Assembly: GCA_002307235.1 (NCBI GenBank) | Contig: DBTV01000011.1 | Span: 117,098-181,097 of the forward strand | Reading direction: 5' to 3' | Source of the DNA: Acidobacteriaceae bacterium UBA1307 | Lineage (GTDB): Bacteria > Acidobacteriota > Terriglobia > Terriglobales > Acidobacteriaceae | DNA: 64,000 nucleotides | Part shown: positions 10,101 through 19,378 of the stretch, piece after piece | How the letters are laid out: every line of letters starts with the position of its first letter | Numbering within the stretch: position 1 is the stretch's first letter | Position numbers and translations under genes: made by a program | Notes under the pieces: generated by a model | Told to the model about the DNA's origin: nothing | The model's input: the letters and a program-made list of their open reading frames with translations, nothing else | Databases searched by the model: none

Positions 10101-12319
10101 TAGAGCGCCTGATCGCTGCCCGTGTTGTAGAGCAGCCATGCACCCTGAATCGCCAGCGCCGCAGGCGGTGCCATGCGCCGTTGCGCATAGTAGGCATTCA
10201 CCCGCGCCATCAGCGCCAGTGCGCGCTGCGACTCGCCGGCCGCCGCAAACAGGCTTGCTTCAAGCTGCACAAATTCAATATCGTCGTCGAGTTGCTTGCG
10301 CGTCGCCGCCGGAATCTGCGCAAGCTCCGCAATCGCCTCGGTATTGTGATTCGCCGCGCTCAGCGCGGAGAGCACGCCCTTCCAGGCATCGGTCCGCTCC
10401 GGGTGGCGCGTCAATACCTGACGATAGATGGCATAGGCCTTCTGCGTCTCGCCACGTTCCAGATAAATCGAAGCCAACTGCAGTTGCTGCTCGAGCGGTG
10501 GCTGCGCACCAGAGGCTGACTGCAGGCGCAGTGCGCGTTCCAGCAGTCCCTGCGCTACCTCGTACTGATGCGCCTGCTGATAGATCGCGGCAAGAAGCCC
10601 CAGAAAATTCGCATCGTTTAGCGAGGCTTCATACACTGCCGCCGGCATCTTCTGCACATCCGCGATGGCCTGGCTGTCCTGACCGAGTTCGTGATGCGCG
10701 CTGACCAGCCCCATCCATGCGCCGGAGTTCGACGGATCAATGGACAGCACCTGCGCGAAAAATTCCACCGCCTGCGCGTACCGCTTCGCTTCCATCAGCA
10801 GGCCTGCATATTGCAGCTTCGCCTCGCTGAGCGCCGTGCCGCGCGGCACAGGCAGGGCCAGAGCCTCGGCCAGTACGCGCTGCGCCTCGGCCGCGCGGCC
10901 CTCCGACTGATAGAGCGAGGCCAGTGTCCGCAGATACTCAAAATCGCGTTGCAACGTGGCGCGCACCTGCGCCGGAAAGCGGCTTTGCACGGCCAGAGCC
11001 TGCGCATATTGATGGCCGCGCGCGCTGGCCAAAAACAGTCCGCGCCAACCATCCGTGCTCGACGGCTGCGTCTTCACCAGTTGCGCGTAAACCTCGCTCG
11101 CCGCCTCGTAGCGTTGTCGTTTGACGAGCAGCCCCGCCAATCCGTTCAAGGCCTCCGCACTCTGCGGATTCAGCGCCAGCGCGGCTCTGTACTTTGACGC
11201 CGCCAGATCGAATTGCCCCGCATCCACGGCCTGTGTGGCCTCGCTCATCGTCGCCCAGAAGCGCGCGCTGGCCAGCGCCGCAGCCACCTGCTTTGAGCTG
11301 GCACCGTTCTGCTCGGCCTGGGTCAGATAGCCGATGGCCGCCACAAAATTCTTCTGCTGCATGCGCAGATAGCCAAGCCCGGCTGCCGCGCGACCGTTTT
11401 TCGGTTCGCGCTCCAGAATCTCGGCAAAGCGCCGTTGCGCCTCATCAAACCGATGCGCATTGAGCGCCGCAAAGGCCGCGCGCTCAGCCGGCGACGGTCC
11501 CGCTTTCATCTCTTTCAGCTTGCTCTCGTTTTTCTGGAGCAGCCCCACGACCTCTTTGTCCTGCGGATGCTCCTTCACATAGGAACGCATCCCCTCTGCC
11601 GAATGGGGATTCTGCGCATCCCACAGCAGAGCCTGCCGCAGTGCCGCCTGCGCGTTCAGCGCCTTGGTGTGCGCCGATAAAATGCGCTCGCCCTCGGCGC
11701 GCGTCTTCTGGTCATAGGTCAGCATCGTGCCCAGCTCGACCGCATAACGCTCGTCGCCGGCATTGCGTGCCGCCAAGGCACGCAGGCCCGCAATCGCCTC
11801 CTGCTTGCCCACAGAGGTTGCATAGAGCGTCTGATAGTAGGCCAGCGCTACATCGCCCTCGGGCGGATGGTCGCCGTAAAGCTGGCGATAGATACGCATG
11901 GCCTCATCCGGCCGTCCTGCCCGCGCCAACCGGCCCGCCTGGCTCAACTGCGCATTCTGCACATGCGTGCTGGCCAGTGCCTGAATCTTGTCGATGTTCG
12001 GGTCTTTGGGATTGACGCGACGCAGACGATCAAGCGTCGCCGCAGCCTTGTCCGCGGCACCGGTCAGCTTCTGGTCGCGCGCCAACCCGGCCAGCGCCTC
12101 GGTGTTATTCGGATCCGAAAGCAGAATCTGCTGCCAGATCTGCATCGCCATATCGGAGCGGCCGCGCGTCTCCAGCGCACGGGCCTTGCCGACCAGAACG
12201 CTGCGCGTGGCATCAGCAGTATTGGCGGGCCTCTTCTGCGCCCATCCAGACACCAGCACCAGTGCCAGACAGCCTGCGGCGATTACCTTCGGTTTCCAAT
12301 CTCCCCAGACAAACTTCAT
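7178..12319 (-). CDS. bcsC: Cellulose export protein BcsC: TPR scaffold plus outer-membrane porin
   Basis: A very large (about 1713 residues) BcsC. After a signal peptide (MKFVWGDWKPKVIAAGCLA...) comes a long array of TPR repeats to about residue 905, then about 400 residues rich in Pro/Ala/Gln with no evident fold, then the conserved BcsC beta-barrel from about 1315 to the end (SGWLAGAGMLNYRSGGLGF ... GYYFSIGGQTLEGYKVEHN). In other bacteria BcsC threads the glucan through the periplasm (TPRs) and outer membrane (16-strand barrel). E. coli BcsC is about 1150 residues, so the extra linker is unusual. The ATG at 12319 overlaps the bcsZ stop as TGATG, implying translational coupling; an ATG at 12331 is the alternative. 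The gene is last in the operon. Confidence 0.92.
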   Translation of the reverse strand: MKFVWGDWKPKVIAAGCLALVLVSGWAQKRPANTADATRSVLVGKARALETRGRSDMAMQIWQQILLSDPNNTEALAGLARDQKLTGAADKAAATLDRLRRVNPKDPNIDKIQALASTHVQNAQLSQAGRLARAGRPDEAMRIYRQLYGDHPPEGDVALAYYQTLYATSVGKQEAIAGLRALAARNAGDERYAVELGTMLTYDQKTRAEGERILSAHTKALNAQAALRQALLWDAQNPHSAEGMRSYVKEHPQDKEVVGLLQKNESKLKEMKAGPSPAERAAFAALNAHRFDEAQRRFAEILEREPKNGRAAAGLGYLRMQQKNFVAAIGYLTQAEQNGASSKQVAAALASARFWATMSEATQAVDAGQFDLAASKYRAALALNPQSAEALNGLAGLLVKRQRYEAASEVYAQLVKTQPSSTDGWRGLFLASARGHQYAQALAVQSRFPAQVRATLQRDFEYLRTLASLYQSEGRAAEAQRVLAEALALPVPRGTALSEAKLQYAGLLMEAKRYAQAVEFFAQVLSIDPSNSGAWMGLVSAHHELGQDSQAIADVQKMPAAVYEASLNDANFLGLLAAIYQQAHQYEVAQGLLERALRLQSASGAQPPLEQQLQLASIYLERGETQKAYAIYRQVLTRHPERTDAWKGVLSALSAANHNTEAIAELAQIPAATRKQLDDDIEFVQLEASLFAAAGESQRALALMARVNAYYAQRRMAPPAALAIQGAWLLYNTGSDQALYAALMRLGGRADLSPSQRESVQNIWANWSVHRAATAMANGNPRRAVEILDAAYQAFPNNLAVRKAVAGGYAQVGRTKEALAIFKTVPMEQASAGDYQGAVGAALAANDKAQAELWLREALELYPHDAAILSLAARYEQARGDNERAADYYRAALAAMPTVTPVDRLAHMLVTPEQDERVRRAATPADLERLLDPNNEPFQKTTKLPALPAYGPDPYGGSAPVVLGTQTNGRTNFVAREPEDAIIHAVPVADESTNWQQQSAHGAENTLHLRTAVHYSRGAAAVQAARVITDAPVDPMATSGMAMMEQQAYAEPIFLPVVQKKKKPSVRAGSYQGQVHLPPDEQVIGTGAAEEPSPAWTPELNAPATGLRISSAPMNPEAARVLALFAEQTDSQLTTGSAMALHAQPDAVHRAPQTAPSGNYATAQYAPSTQDAVAGAFSVPRTNASPAQNSSQPAVSAPLPMPQIVSASKPEPVKPVAKVIKPRAGKNALRKQDLRRFPIAPPAQPLPSAPAQAAAQEYARADAPQAPRSSGTGLTDEELQQRNLPPLRGPWVRVQRTPHTLSPREEAERQLLSLESGNSGWLAGAGMLNYRSGGLGFDRLTAFEAPFEVSIAGGYRARLSVIAKPVFLDSGQADGSAVMTVVESTTSGSKQVAIPTPIGTLTATDTTLPAQQNASGIGGEVQLSFPHFAIAGGSTPYGFLVQTFTGRLNWNPGGGPVTVNFSRDSVKDSQLSYAGLRDPAGDSLGVEGQIWGGVVANQGSLQIARGDAQSGYYFSIGGQTLEGYKVEHNSRFDGGGGAYWRAWTDPENGLLNIGVNFFAMHYEKNQNAFTHGMGGYFSPQAYFLANVPLTWTGHYLTRLHYVVAGGLGLQAFQEDKTPLWPLIGDKALETSMSYASLPAKTSVGTNFDVHGQAAYQISPHWIAGASFGANNTRDYKAGSIGFSVHYLFRAQPATASGPTGLFPTDGLRPLRVP

Positions 12320-13488
12320 CAATGTTTCCATCCCACCCGCAGTTCGCCCCCGGGACCCAGTGTGAACCGGTCCTCCATAAATCCTGCAGCGAACAAAGCC
12401 AGGTTCTGATCGTAATATGCTTGATTTTTTCCGTACAATCCAGAGGAGTTCAGCTCGGACTTCATCCGGATCAACTGTTTGGCGCTGGCCTTCGATACCC
12501 CGGAGAAGGCGCGCAGATACGGCACAAGCGCCGCGGAAAAGCCCACCGGCCCGCTCTGCTCGCCGGGCACGCCATCGGCCGAGACCTTCTCTGGCGGCGC
12601 GTCGTGCGTCGTCAGATAGATGCTCATCCCCGGCAGCGCATCGAGCAGCGCCTTTCGTGCCGCGCCCTCCGGCAACATGCCCGCCCACAGGTACACGCGA
12701 ATCGCATCATAGCTGCCGACGCTTGCGCCATTCTGCTGATTGACCGCAGCCGGTCCTCGCAGCGTGGCTGGCGCAAAACCATCGCCCGGCAGATACTCCA
12801 CCCAGTCCATCGCAAAACCATGCCGCGCGCTCTGGCGCACCAGCAGCGGAATCCGGTCGGCAATCGCCCGCCACGGCCCGGCCGCGTCAGCCCTCGCCAG
12901 CCGCTCGAAGACAAACACCGGAAGATAGCTCGGATTCAGCGTCCAGCTTTTGCCATGCGCAAACCCCACCGGCCCCGGCAAAAGCATCGGCCCAAAGCCC
13001 GGCAGATCGACGACCTCTTTCTGCGCAACCTGCGCGGCCAGCCTCTGCCCGAGACTCGTATACGCCGGAGCCTTCCATAACCGGCCCGCCTCCTCCAGCG
13101 TGTAGGCCAACCACACATCGGCATCCGAGGCCGGATTCGCATCGAGCGCCTTCCAGCTTCCATCGGCAGCCTTGCCCCACAACCATGCAGGCAAATGCGT
13201 GCCCAGATCGCCCTGCGCCAGATTCGCCTGTGTCCAGCCCAGAATCCGGTCAAAGCTGGTCCGGTCATTCGCCACCAGAGCAAAAAACAGCGCGTAGGCC
13301 TCGCCCTCCGAGGTCGATCTCTGATCGCCCACCGGATCGAAGACCCTGCCCTGCGCGTCGATGAAGCGGCCTTGATAGGCATGCCAGAGCGGCCACTGGC
13401 TTCCCCGGCAACCGCTCGTCATCGCGCACAGGGCGACGCAGAGAGCCAGCAATCTTTTTCCCCTGGACCTGAGCGCTTTTTTGCGCAT
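12319..13488 (-). CDS. bcsZ: Periplasmic endoglucanase BcsZ, GH8
   Basis: A 389-residue family 8 glycoside hydrolase that trims beta-1,4-glucan during cellulose secretion. The catalytic acid is in STSEGEAY (Glu61), and the conserved YDAIRVYLWAG motif carries the probable base Asp261; a further conserved Asp pair lies in ASDADVW. The N-terminus (MRKKALRSRGKRLLALCVALCAMTSGC) is a signal sequence with a lipobox-like TSGC, so it may be a lipoprotein. An in-frame ATG at 13524 would overlap the upstream gene and spoil the signal sequence, hence 13488. It lies between bcsAB and bcsC in the operon, the classic bcsA-B-Z-C order. Confidence 0.92.
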   Translation of the reverse strand: MRKKALRSRGKRLLALCVALCAMTSGCRGSQWPLWHAYQGRFIDAQGRVFDPVGDQRSTSEGEAYALFFALVANDRTSFDRILGWTQANLAQGDLGTHLPAWLWGKAADGSWKALDANPASDADVWLAYTLEEAGRLWKAPAYTSLGQRLAAQVAQKEVVDLPGFGPMLLPGPVGFAHGKSWTLNPSYLPVFVFERLARADAAGPWRAIADRIPLLVRQSARHGFAMDWVEYLPGDGFAPATLRGPAAVNQQNGASVGSYDAIRVYLWAGMLPEGAARKALLDALPGMSIYLTTHDAPPEKVSADGVPGEQSGPVGFSAALVPYLRAFSGVSKASAKQLIRMKSELNSSGLYGKNQAYYDQNLALFAAGFMEDRFTLGPGGELRVGWKH

Positions 13489-13516
13489 GAATGCACTCTG
13501 CCTCTCTTGCCGCCCG

Positions 13517-16500
13517 CTACCCATTCAGTCGTTTGCGCGCCTTGCCGCGCAGCCACTGCCGCACCCACACCGCCAGCAGAAAGGCCAGCACCATCACCAG
13601 CACGGCGGCCAGCCATGGCACCTGCGTAAACCACAACGTCAGCCGCGTCCACAAGGGCAATACACCCACATGATAGACCTCGTTGCCCACGCGGAAGGAC
13701 TCGAAGAGCTTGCCGTGCAGAATCGCCACCGAACCCTGAATATCGCTGGCCTGCTGCACGCGCAGAAAGTTGACCATGAACGGCTCAAAGGTGCTTGCAT
13801 CGCGCAGATGGATGGCCACCAGACTGCGGCTTGAAACCGGATCGTAGGGCGAATGAATGCCCTCGATCACCGCATCCGGCGTCCCGTTCACGGACAACCG
13901 GCCCGACTCCTCATGCTCGTTCGGTTCCAGCTTCCACCAGGCATGATGCAGCGGCGCAAAAAAGCCCTGCGTATCGCGAATCTGCACCTGCGCACTGGCA
14001 AGCGAGACGGGCAGTTTCTTGGCCAGCGCCTCAAAGCCCGGCTGATCGTCTCCGGTGCCAATCACGATAAAGTCGGTATGCGCGCCCGCGTGCAGAGCCT
14101 CAGGACCGGCCGCGGTCACACGCAATGCCGGATACCCGGTCTGACGCGAAAAATGCCCCGTCAACGTCAGAAAGGTCTCGATCTCCTGCTCGGTCGGCGT
14201 CGGCGGCAGCACCACCGTCGTCTCGCTCAGATCGGCCAGCCGCGTAAACGGGAAGCCCGCGTTGGCAAAGACCTCCAGATTCGGCAGCGCCGCATAGTGC
14301 GGATAGCCCTTCAGGTCAATATAGCTGTCGCGCAGAATCGCCGCCTGCATATTGATCGGCGTCGTATCCTGGCAGCCGCCCCTTTTCTGCACCTGGAAGG
14401 TGAAGTCGAAGCTCAGCGAGTTCGAGAACGGACGCAGATCGACCACCGGCACGGCGACATCCATCTGCATCGTCTTCGAGGCCTCCTGGCCTGGCAGCAG
14501 CGGCACCGATCCCAGAAAGGCATTGTTGATCCGAACCTGCATGCTCGAGATCGGCCCGATCGGAATCGAGTTATAGCGATAGACCAGATGCAGCTTCGCG
14601 TTCGGATGTTCCGAATAGAAGATGTCGGGCGGCACCCGAAAGTAGACATTGAGCGGTGCCGAGCCATCGCCCTGCACCTGCTCGGCCGTGGCGTAATCCC
14701 ACAGCGCAATCTTCTGATCGGTGCGTGCCCATCGCGGCGCGTCGTCCGGCTGACGTTTGTTCGGCAACTGCAAATCGCCCACCGTCGCCACGGCACCTGT
14801 CAGCATCTCACTGTGCAGGGCCACGGCCTGCGCCGCCGCAAGAAGCTGCGCGGCATCGGCCCCGGCAAGAATCAGCAGCTTGCCATAAGGGTCGTTGGGA
14901 TTGGTGCGCATCGCCACCGTCGGTCCGTTGATCGGCGGCAGATCGATCCCCGGCGGCAACCCGCCACCGCTGTCGACAATCAGAATCACGTTTCCCTCGG
15001 GGATCGTGCCAATATGCACCGGGAAGCGCACCGGGCGTCCCTCCGACAACATGCCGAAGTAGCTGGTCACCACGCCCGCCGCCTGAATTCCGGCAAAGGA
15101 GGGCTGCGACGGAAAGACCACCGGAATGCTCAGCGGCTGCACCACGGCCGGGTCCAGCAGAGGCATCGGCAACTGCTTCAGATCATCGGCCAGCGGCAGC
15201 AGATCGCCCTGAATGTCGAGATAGGTATTCAGGTGAATGCGCGACCACAGCGTTGTATTCGCCGGGTCCTCGCAGACCATCGTGTAATGGCCAATAAACT
15301 CGAAGGTCAGCGTATTGTTATGCACCAATAACTCGGCCGGAATGGTGAACTCAGCCTCGGTATCGCGGCTGTCGGAGCCGCCCGAAGTCACCGGCGTCGG
15401 CTGCACGGTGGCAAACAGCGTGCCGTTCAACAGCAGCTTGATGTGACTCAACTGCGGCAGCAGGCTCGGCGAAAAGGCGTAATACAGATGAATCTTCGCC
15501 GTGCGCGCTACGTGCGTCTCCGGCAGCGTGAAGTAGAGGCTGTGCTGGCTGTCGATGCTGTGCAGTTCAATCTGCGATTCACCCGCATCGGCCAGCGTAA
15601 AGTGGTCGCGATACTGCCCTGGCGCCAGGGGCGCGGGCTGCGCGGCGACGCTCTGGTTCAGAGGCTTTGCTTGCGCGGCCTGGCTCGGCGCAGCCGTTTT
15701 GCCCGGCTTCGGTTGCGCGACCAGTTGCGCTAGGCCACAGCCCAACAACGCAGCCAGCAAAAGCGACGCGCGCACAGCCGCCTGTTTGCGGCCGAGCAAG
15801 CTGCGGAAGGTTGCCCCGAGGCCCTGCATTGAAATTTTGAAGATGCGTCCCAGGCTCCGAAGAACATTGTCGTTCTCGTGCATATCGTCCCAACCCAGCC
15901 ATGAATCTGCTCGAGAATATAACACCATCGTCAGCACTTCCTGTTCGGCGATTGTCAAATCTTCAAAGCGAACGCGCACCAGCGCGCCGTCGCAGGAGAC
16001 CACCTGCGAGGGCAGCTCCGAGGTTCCCGACGGCACCGGGAAAAACAGCCGCAGCGCGGTCTCCGGCCCCAGGTCGATCGGCTCCTTGAAGCGAATGCTC
16101 GAACCGCCGCTCGACATATCCACCGTCTCGCCCGCCACCGTGCGTCCATCGGGCAGCAGCGCCGCCACCGGCGTTTCCAGCTTGATGCGCACCGTCGTCC
16201 GCAACTGGCGCATCTCGCGCGCCACCGCCGTGCACACGCCCAGAATCACCACGTTGAAGCAGCACCAGGCCACATTCATCACCACCGTGCCCGGCCGGTC
16301 GCTATCCCACAAAAAGAAGCGCGGAATCGCCACCAGAAGCCCGATGAAGTTGAACAGCAGCATAATCAGAAACGGCTGCGCAATGCGACTGTCGAAGAAG
16401 GTCTTCTTCACCACGCCGCCCTTGGCCGTCACGTTGAACTTGCCCAGCTTCGGATTGATCAGCGCCAGCAGGGTCGGCAGCAAAATGTACGGCGAGAGCA

Positions 16501-17920
16501 CCGTCTCATAGATCTCATTCCAGAACGAGTGCCTGTGCTCGCCCTGAATCCGCGAGTTGGTCACATTTGACAGCGTCAGATGCGGCAGCGCGTAGGCCAT
16601 CACTGCCGCCCAATAGCCCGGCACGTTCGTATGGTTCAGCAGCAGATAGATCAGAGGCGCCGTCAAAAAGATCAGCCGCGGAATCGCATACAGAAAGTGC
16701 AGCATGGCATTCATGTAGCAGATCCGCTGTGGCCAGCTCAGCAGCGGCGCGAACAGCGGAAAGTCCATGCGCATGATCTGGATCATGCCGCGCGCCCAGC
16801 GAATACGCTGGCCAACATGTGCTGAAAGCCGCTCCGTTGCCAACCCCGCCGCCTGCGGAATGTTGATGTACGCCGTGTTCCAACCCCGCATCTGCACCCG
16901 CAGCGAGGTATGCGCGTCCTCGGTCACCGTCTCGGTCGCAATGCCGCCAATTTCGTCAAGCGCCGCGCGCCGCAGCACCGCGCAGGAACCGCAGAAAAAT
17001 GATGCATTCCAAAAATCGTTGCCGTCCTGCACCACGCCGTAAAACAGCTCGCCCTCATTCGGAATCGTCTTGAACTGGCCCAGATTGCGCTCGAACGGAT
17101 CCGGCGAATAGAAGTGATGCGGTGTTTGCAGAATCGCCAGCTTGGGATCGCGCAGAAACCACCCAATCGTCATCTGCAAAAAGCTGCGCGTCGGCACATG
17201 GTCGCAATCAAAAATGGCGATCAACGGCGAATCGATCGTCTTCAGCGCCGCATTGATGTTGCCCGCCTTGGCGTGTTTGTTGTCAGGCCGCGTCTTGTAG
17301 CCAATGCCGGCCTCGCGCGCAAATTCCTTAAACTCCGGGCGTCGGCCATCGTCGAGCAGATACACGTGCATCTTTTCAACCGGCCAATCCATGTTGAGCG
17401 CGCCGAGCGCCGTATAACGCACCAATTCGAGCGGCTCATTATAGGTCGGAATCAGCACATCGATATGCGGCCACTCGTCGGTGTTCTCCGGCAAGGCCAC
17501 CGGAGCACGCCGCAAGGGCCAGATCGTCTGGAAATAGCCTAAAAACAGGATGACGAAGGCGTAGGCCTCTGCGAACAGAAGACTGAAAATAAAAAAAACG
17601 TCGAGCGCGCCCCAGTGATTCGCCGGATCTTCAAAGAAGTGCACCGTCTGCGCAATCCGCCAATATCCATAGCGAAAGGTGCAAAACAGCGACATCAGCA
17701 TCAGCGTCAGAGTTACCAGGTAGGAGTCAGAACTGCGCGCCAGCGCCATGGCCATCAGCAACATCAGCAGGCCCAGCACGGCCTGCTGCGGCCAGCTCAG
17801 TGGCAAGGCGGCGAAAAAATAAAAAAATGTCACTATGGCCAGCAGAAACACGAGACGGAGAAGACGGGTGAAAAAGTTCCTTCCTGCCCCAATATCCTGC
17901 CAAAGAACCGATGCCGTCAT
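13517..17920 (-). CDS. bcsA: Cellulose synthase, catalytic BcsA fused to periplasmic BcsB
   Basis: One 1467-residue chain carries both subunits of the inner-membrane synthase. The BcsA half has all processive GT2 motifs (numbered from this start): DDG 190-192, DCD 238-240, TED 333-335, QRIRW 371-375 and the gating-loop motif FNVTAKGG 495-502. A PilZ domain follows with RTTVR (574-578) and DMSSGG (601-606), so c-di-GMP activation is expected. After an interdomain hydrophobic segment (VRASLLLAALLGCGLAQLVA, about 716-735), which looks like the old BcsB signal sequence, the BcsB half runs to a C-terminal membrane anchor (LAAVLVMVLAFLLAVWV). The ATG at 17920 overlaps the bcsQ stop as ATGA and has a GGAG site; the ATG at 17983 would overlap bcsQ much further. 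Such fusions are known in Komagataeibacter (AcsAB). Confidence 0.95.
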   Translation of the reverse strand: MTASVLWQDIGAGRNFFTRLLRLVFLLAIVTFFYFFAALPLSWPQQAVLGLLMLLMAMALARSSDSYLVTLTLMLMSLFCTFRYGYWRIAQTVHFFEDPANHWGALDVFFIFSLLFAEAYAFVILFLGYFQTIWPLRRAPVALPENTDEWPHIDVLIPTYNEPLELVRYTALGALNMDWPVEKMHVYLLDDGRRPEFKEFAREAGIGYKTRPDNKHAKAGNINAALKTIDSPLIAIFDCDHVPTRSFLQMTIGWFLRDPKLAILQTPHHFYSPDPFERNLGQFKTIPNEGELFYGVVQDGNDFWNASFFCGSCAVLRRAALDEIGGIATETVTEDAHTSLRVQMRGWNTAYINIPQAAGLATERLSAHVGQRIRWARGMIQIMRMDFPLFAPLLSWPQRICYMNAMLHFLYAIPRLIFLTAPLIYLLLNHTNVPGYWAAVMAYALPHLTLSNVTNSRIQGEHRHSFWNEIYETVLSPYILLPTLLALINPKLGKFNVTAKGGVVKKTFFDSRIAQPFLIMLLFNFIGLLVAIPRFFLWDSDRPGTVVMNVAWCCFNVVILGVCTAVAREMRQLRTTVRIKLETPVAALLPDGRTVAGETVDMSSGGSSIRFKEPIDLGPETALRLFFPVPSGTSELPSQVVSCDGALVRVRFEDLTIAEQEVLTMVLYSRADSWLGWDDMHENDNVLRSLGRIFKISMQGLGATFRSLLGRKQAAVRASLLLAALLGCGLAQLVAQPKPGKTAAPSQAAQAKPLNQSVAAQPAPLAPGQYRDHFTLADAGESQIELHSIDSQHSLYFTLPETHVARTAKIHLYYAFSPSLLPQLSHIKLLLNGTLFATVQPTPVTSGGSDSRDTEAEFTIPAELLVHNNTLTFEFIGHYTMVCEDPANTTLWSRIHLNTYLDIQGDLLPLADDLKQLPMPLLDPAVVQPLSIPVVFPSQPSFAGIQAAGVVTSYFGMLSEGRPVRFPVHIGTIPEGNVILIVDSGGGLPPGIDLPPINGPTVAMRTNPNDPYGKLLILAGADAAQLLAAAQAVALHSEMLTGAVATVGDLQLPNKRQPDDAPRWARTDQKIALWDYATAEQVQGDGSAPLNVYFRVPPDIFYSEHPNAKLHLVYRYNSIPIGPISSMQVRINNAFLGSVPLLPGQEASKTMQMDVAVPVVDLRPFSNSLSFDFTFQVQKRGGCQDTTPINMQAAILRDSYIDLKGYPHYAALPNLEVFANAGFPFTRLADLSETTVVLPPTPTEQEIETFLTLTGHFSRQTGYPALRVTAAGPEALHAGAHTDFIVIGTGDDQPGFEALAKKLPVSLASAQVQIRDTQGFFAPLHHAWWKLEPNEHEESGRLSVNGTPDAVIEGIHSPYDPVSSRSLVAIHLRDASTFEPFMVNFLRVQQASDIQGSVAILHGKLFESFRVGNEVYHVGVLPLWTRLTLWFTQVPWLAAVLVMVLAFLLAVWVRQWLRGKARKRLNG

Positions 17921-19173
17921 CGTTCGCTCCAGCGCACCCCACGGAATCGAGGATTCGCGGGTGCCGACTGCGTCTTCACCCACCCGGCAAGATGGTCAAA
18001 GTCCCCGGTCACGGCCGATTGAGGCGCGTAGTCAACCACCGTCATCCCCTCGGCCAGGGCCTCGCTGACCACCGGCGCCCGGCGCAGCGAAAAATTCAGC
18101 AGACGGTCGCCCAATTGCTGCTCAAGACTCCGGCGCACATCCACATGCAACGGTAATGTGGCATCAAACTGATTTAAGACATAATACGGCCGAATCACGC
18201 CACCGGCCAGATTTTCCTGTCGACGGAAAAACTCCTCGATGGCCTGCACGCTGGCAACCGAGTTCATATCGGGCGTCAACGGCACCAAGACCGTCGGTGC
18301 CAGCCGCAGCACCCGCCGCGTCGTTGCTCCCGAGGCCGTCGCCAGATCGACAATGACCCGGTCAACACCATGCGCATGTTGCTGAATCGCGGCACAAAGC
18401 GGCTCCTGCTCAGCCACCGGCACGCCCAGCGCCTCCGGGTCCAGCGCCACCACCTGCACCGGCGCATCCACACCGACGCGCGGCGACGTGAAGGTGCGCA
18501 CCTGTCCCGGACGCTGATCCTCTGCGCCAAAATAGAACGGCAGCAGCCCGTAGGAGGCCGTATCTACCAGCAGGACCCGCTCGCCCGAGGCCGCCAGCGT
18601 CCGCCCCAGCGTCGCCGTCAGGCTCGTCTTGCCTACGCCACCGGCCAGTGAAAACAGGGCCAGTACCGGCGTCTGCATGGCGACCGGTGCCACGGCATGC
18701 GCCGGCGTGGAGACCCTGGGAGCAGCCTCCAGAACATCGCGCAGCAAAAACCAGCGCTCCTGCGGCTTCTCTTCCGCAGTCGTGGGAGGAGCTGGGGCAA
18801 CCACCGCCGTCTTCACCTCGGTCATCCAGTCCGCGCAAGGTCTCTCCACGACGCTACCGCGTGGCTCTCTTTTTTCCTCATGAAGAGCTTCAACCTGAGC
18901 CGCTAATGAACTGATTCCAGATGGCCTTACCGCATCTGCCCGACGTGGGTTCTCAAGTCGAATCCGTGCTTCGCTCTTGGCGACATCGGCCACATGGCGC
19001 TGTTTTTCCGCCTCCTGCGCCTGCTGCATCCGCAACCGCGCATGTTCGCGTGTTTGTGCCCGCGCGGCAGAAAAATCCCGATACTTGGCCCCTTGCAGGT
19101 TTGCCCAGGAGTACAGCGAGGCTACATCCTCGGGAGGCTCGTCCTGATCGTGCAATGCATTACTATCCGTCAT
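17917..19173 (-). CDS. bcsQ: BcsQ-like MinD/ParA ATPase of the cellulose operon
   Basis: A 418-residue protein whose C-terminal 245 residues form a SIMIBI ATPase. The deviant Walker A reads LAGGVGKTSL (177-183 core AGGVGKT); the signature first Lys of ParA/MinD is Ala, as in other BcsQ-like proteins that lack it. Switch-type VLLVDTASYG and VIVDLATASG follow. The N-terminal 140 residues are charged and probably disordered, with one conserved-looking block DVASLYSWANLQGAKYRDFS (16-35), which resembles the short N-terminal motif of BcsP/BcsR-type accessory proteins (inference). BcsQ positions the synthase at the pole in E. coli. The ATG at 19173 has GGAGGTG about 10 bases upstream; upstream in-frame codons are poorer. 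First gene of the bcs operon. Confidence 0.85.
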   Translation of the reverse strand: MTDSNALHDQDEPPEDVASLYSWANLQGAKYRDFSAARAQTREHARLRMQQAQEAEKQRHVADVAKSEARIRLENPRRADAVRPSGISSLAAQVEALHEEKREPRGSVVERPCADWMTEVKTAVVAPAPPTTAEEKPQERWFLLRDVLEAAPRVSTPAHAVAPVAMQTPVLALFSLAGGVGKTSLTATLGRTLAASGERVLLVDTASYGLLPFYFGAEDQRPGQVRTFTSPRVGVDAPVQVVALDPEALGVPVAEQEPLCAAIQQHAHGVDRVIVDLATASGATTRRVLRLAPTVLVPLTPDMNSVASVQAIEEFFRRQENLAGGVIRPYYVLNQFDATLPLHVDVRRSLEQQLGDRLLNFSLRRAPVVSEALAEGMTVVDYAPQSAVTGDFDHLAGWVKTQSAPANPRFRGVRWSER

Positions 19174-19378
19174 GCCGTTTTCACCTCCACCGTTTGTCCG
19201 TCCCTCGACCAAAGCTCTGTCCTCGCTATCCGTCTCTTGCACGTGCAATGGACGGGTGCGCAACCGGACGCACTGGCTGGTCATCGTTACAAGGGATCGT
19301 AGTAGTACCGCTGTTATCCAAACAATAACACTAGCAAGGTCTTATATCTACCACTTTAGAGCCAGGTACCTAAAAGCC

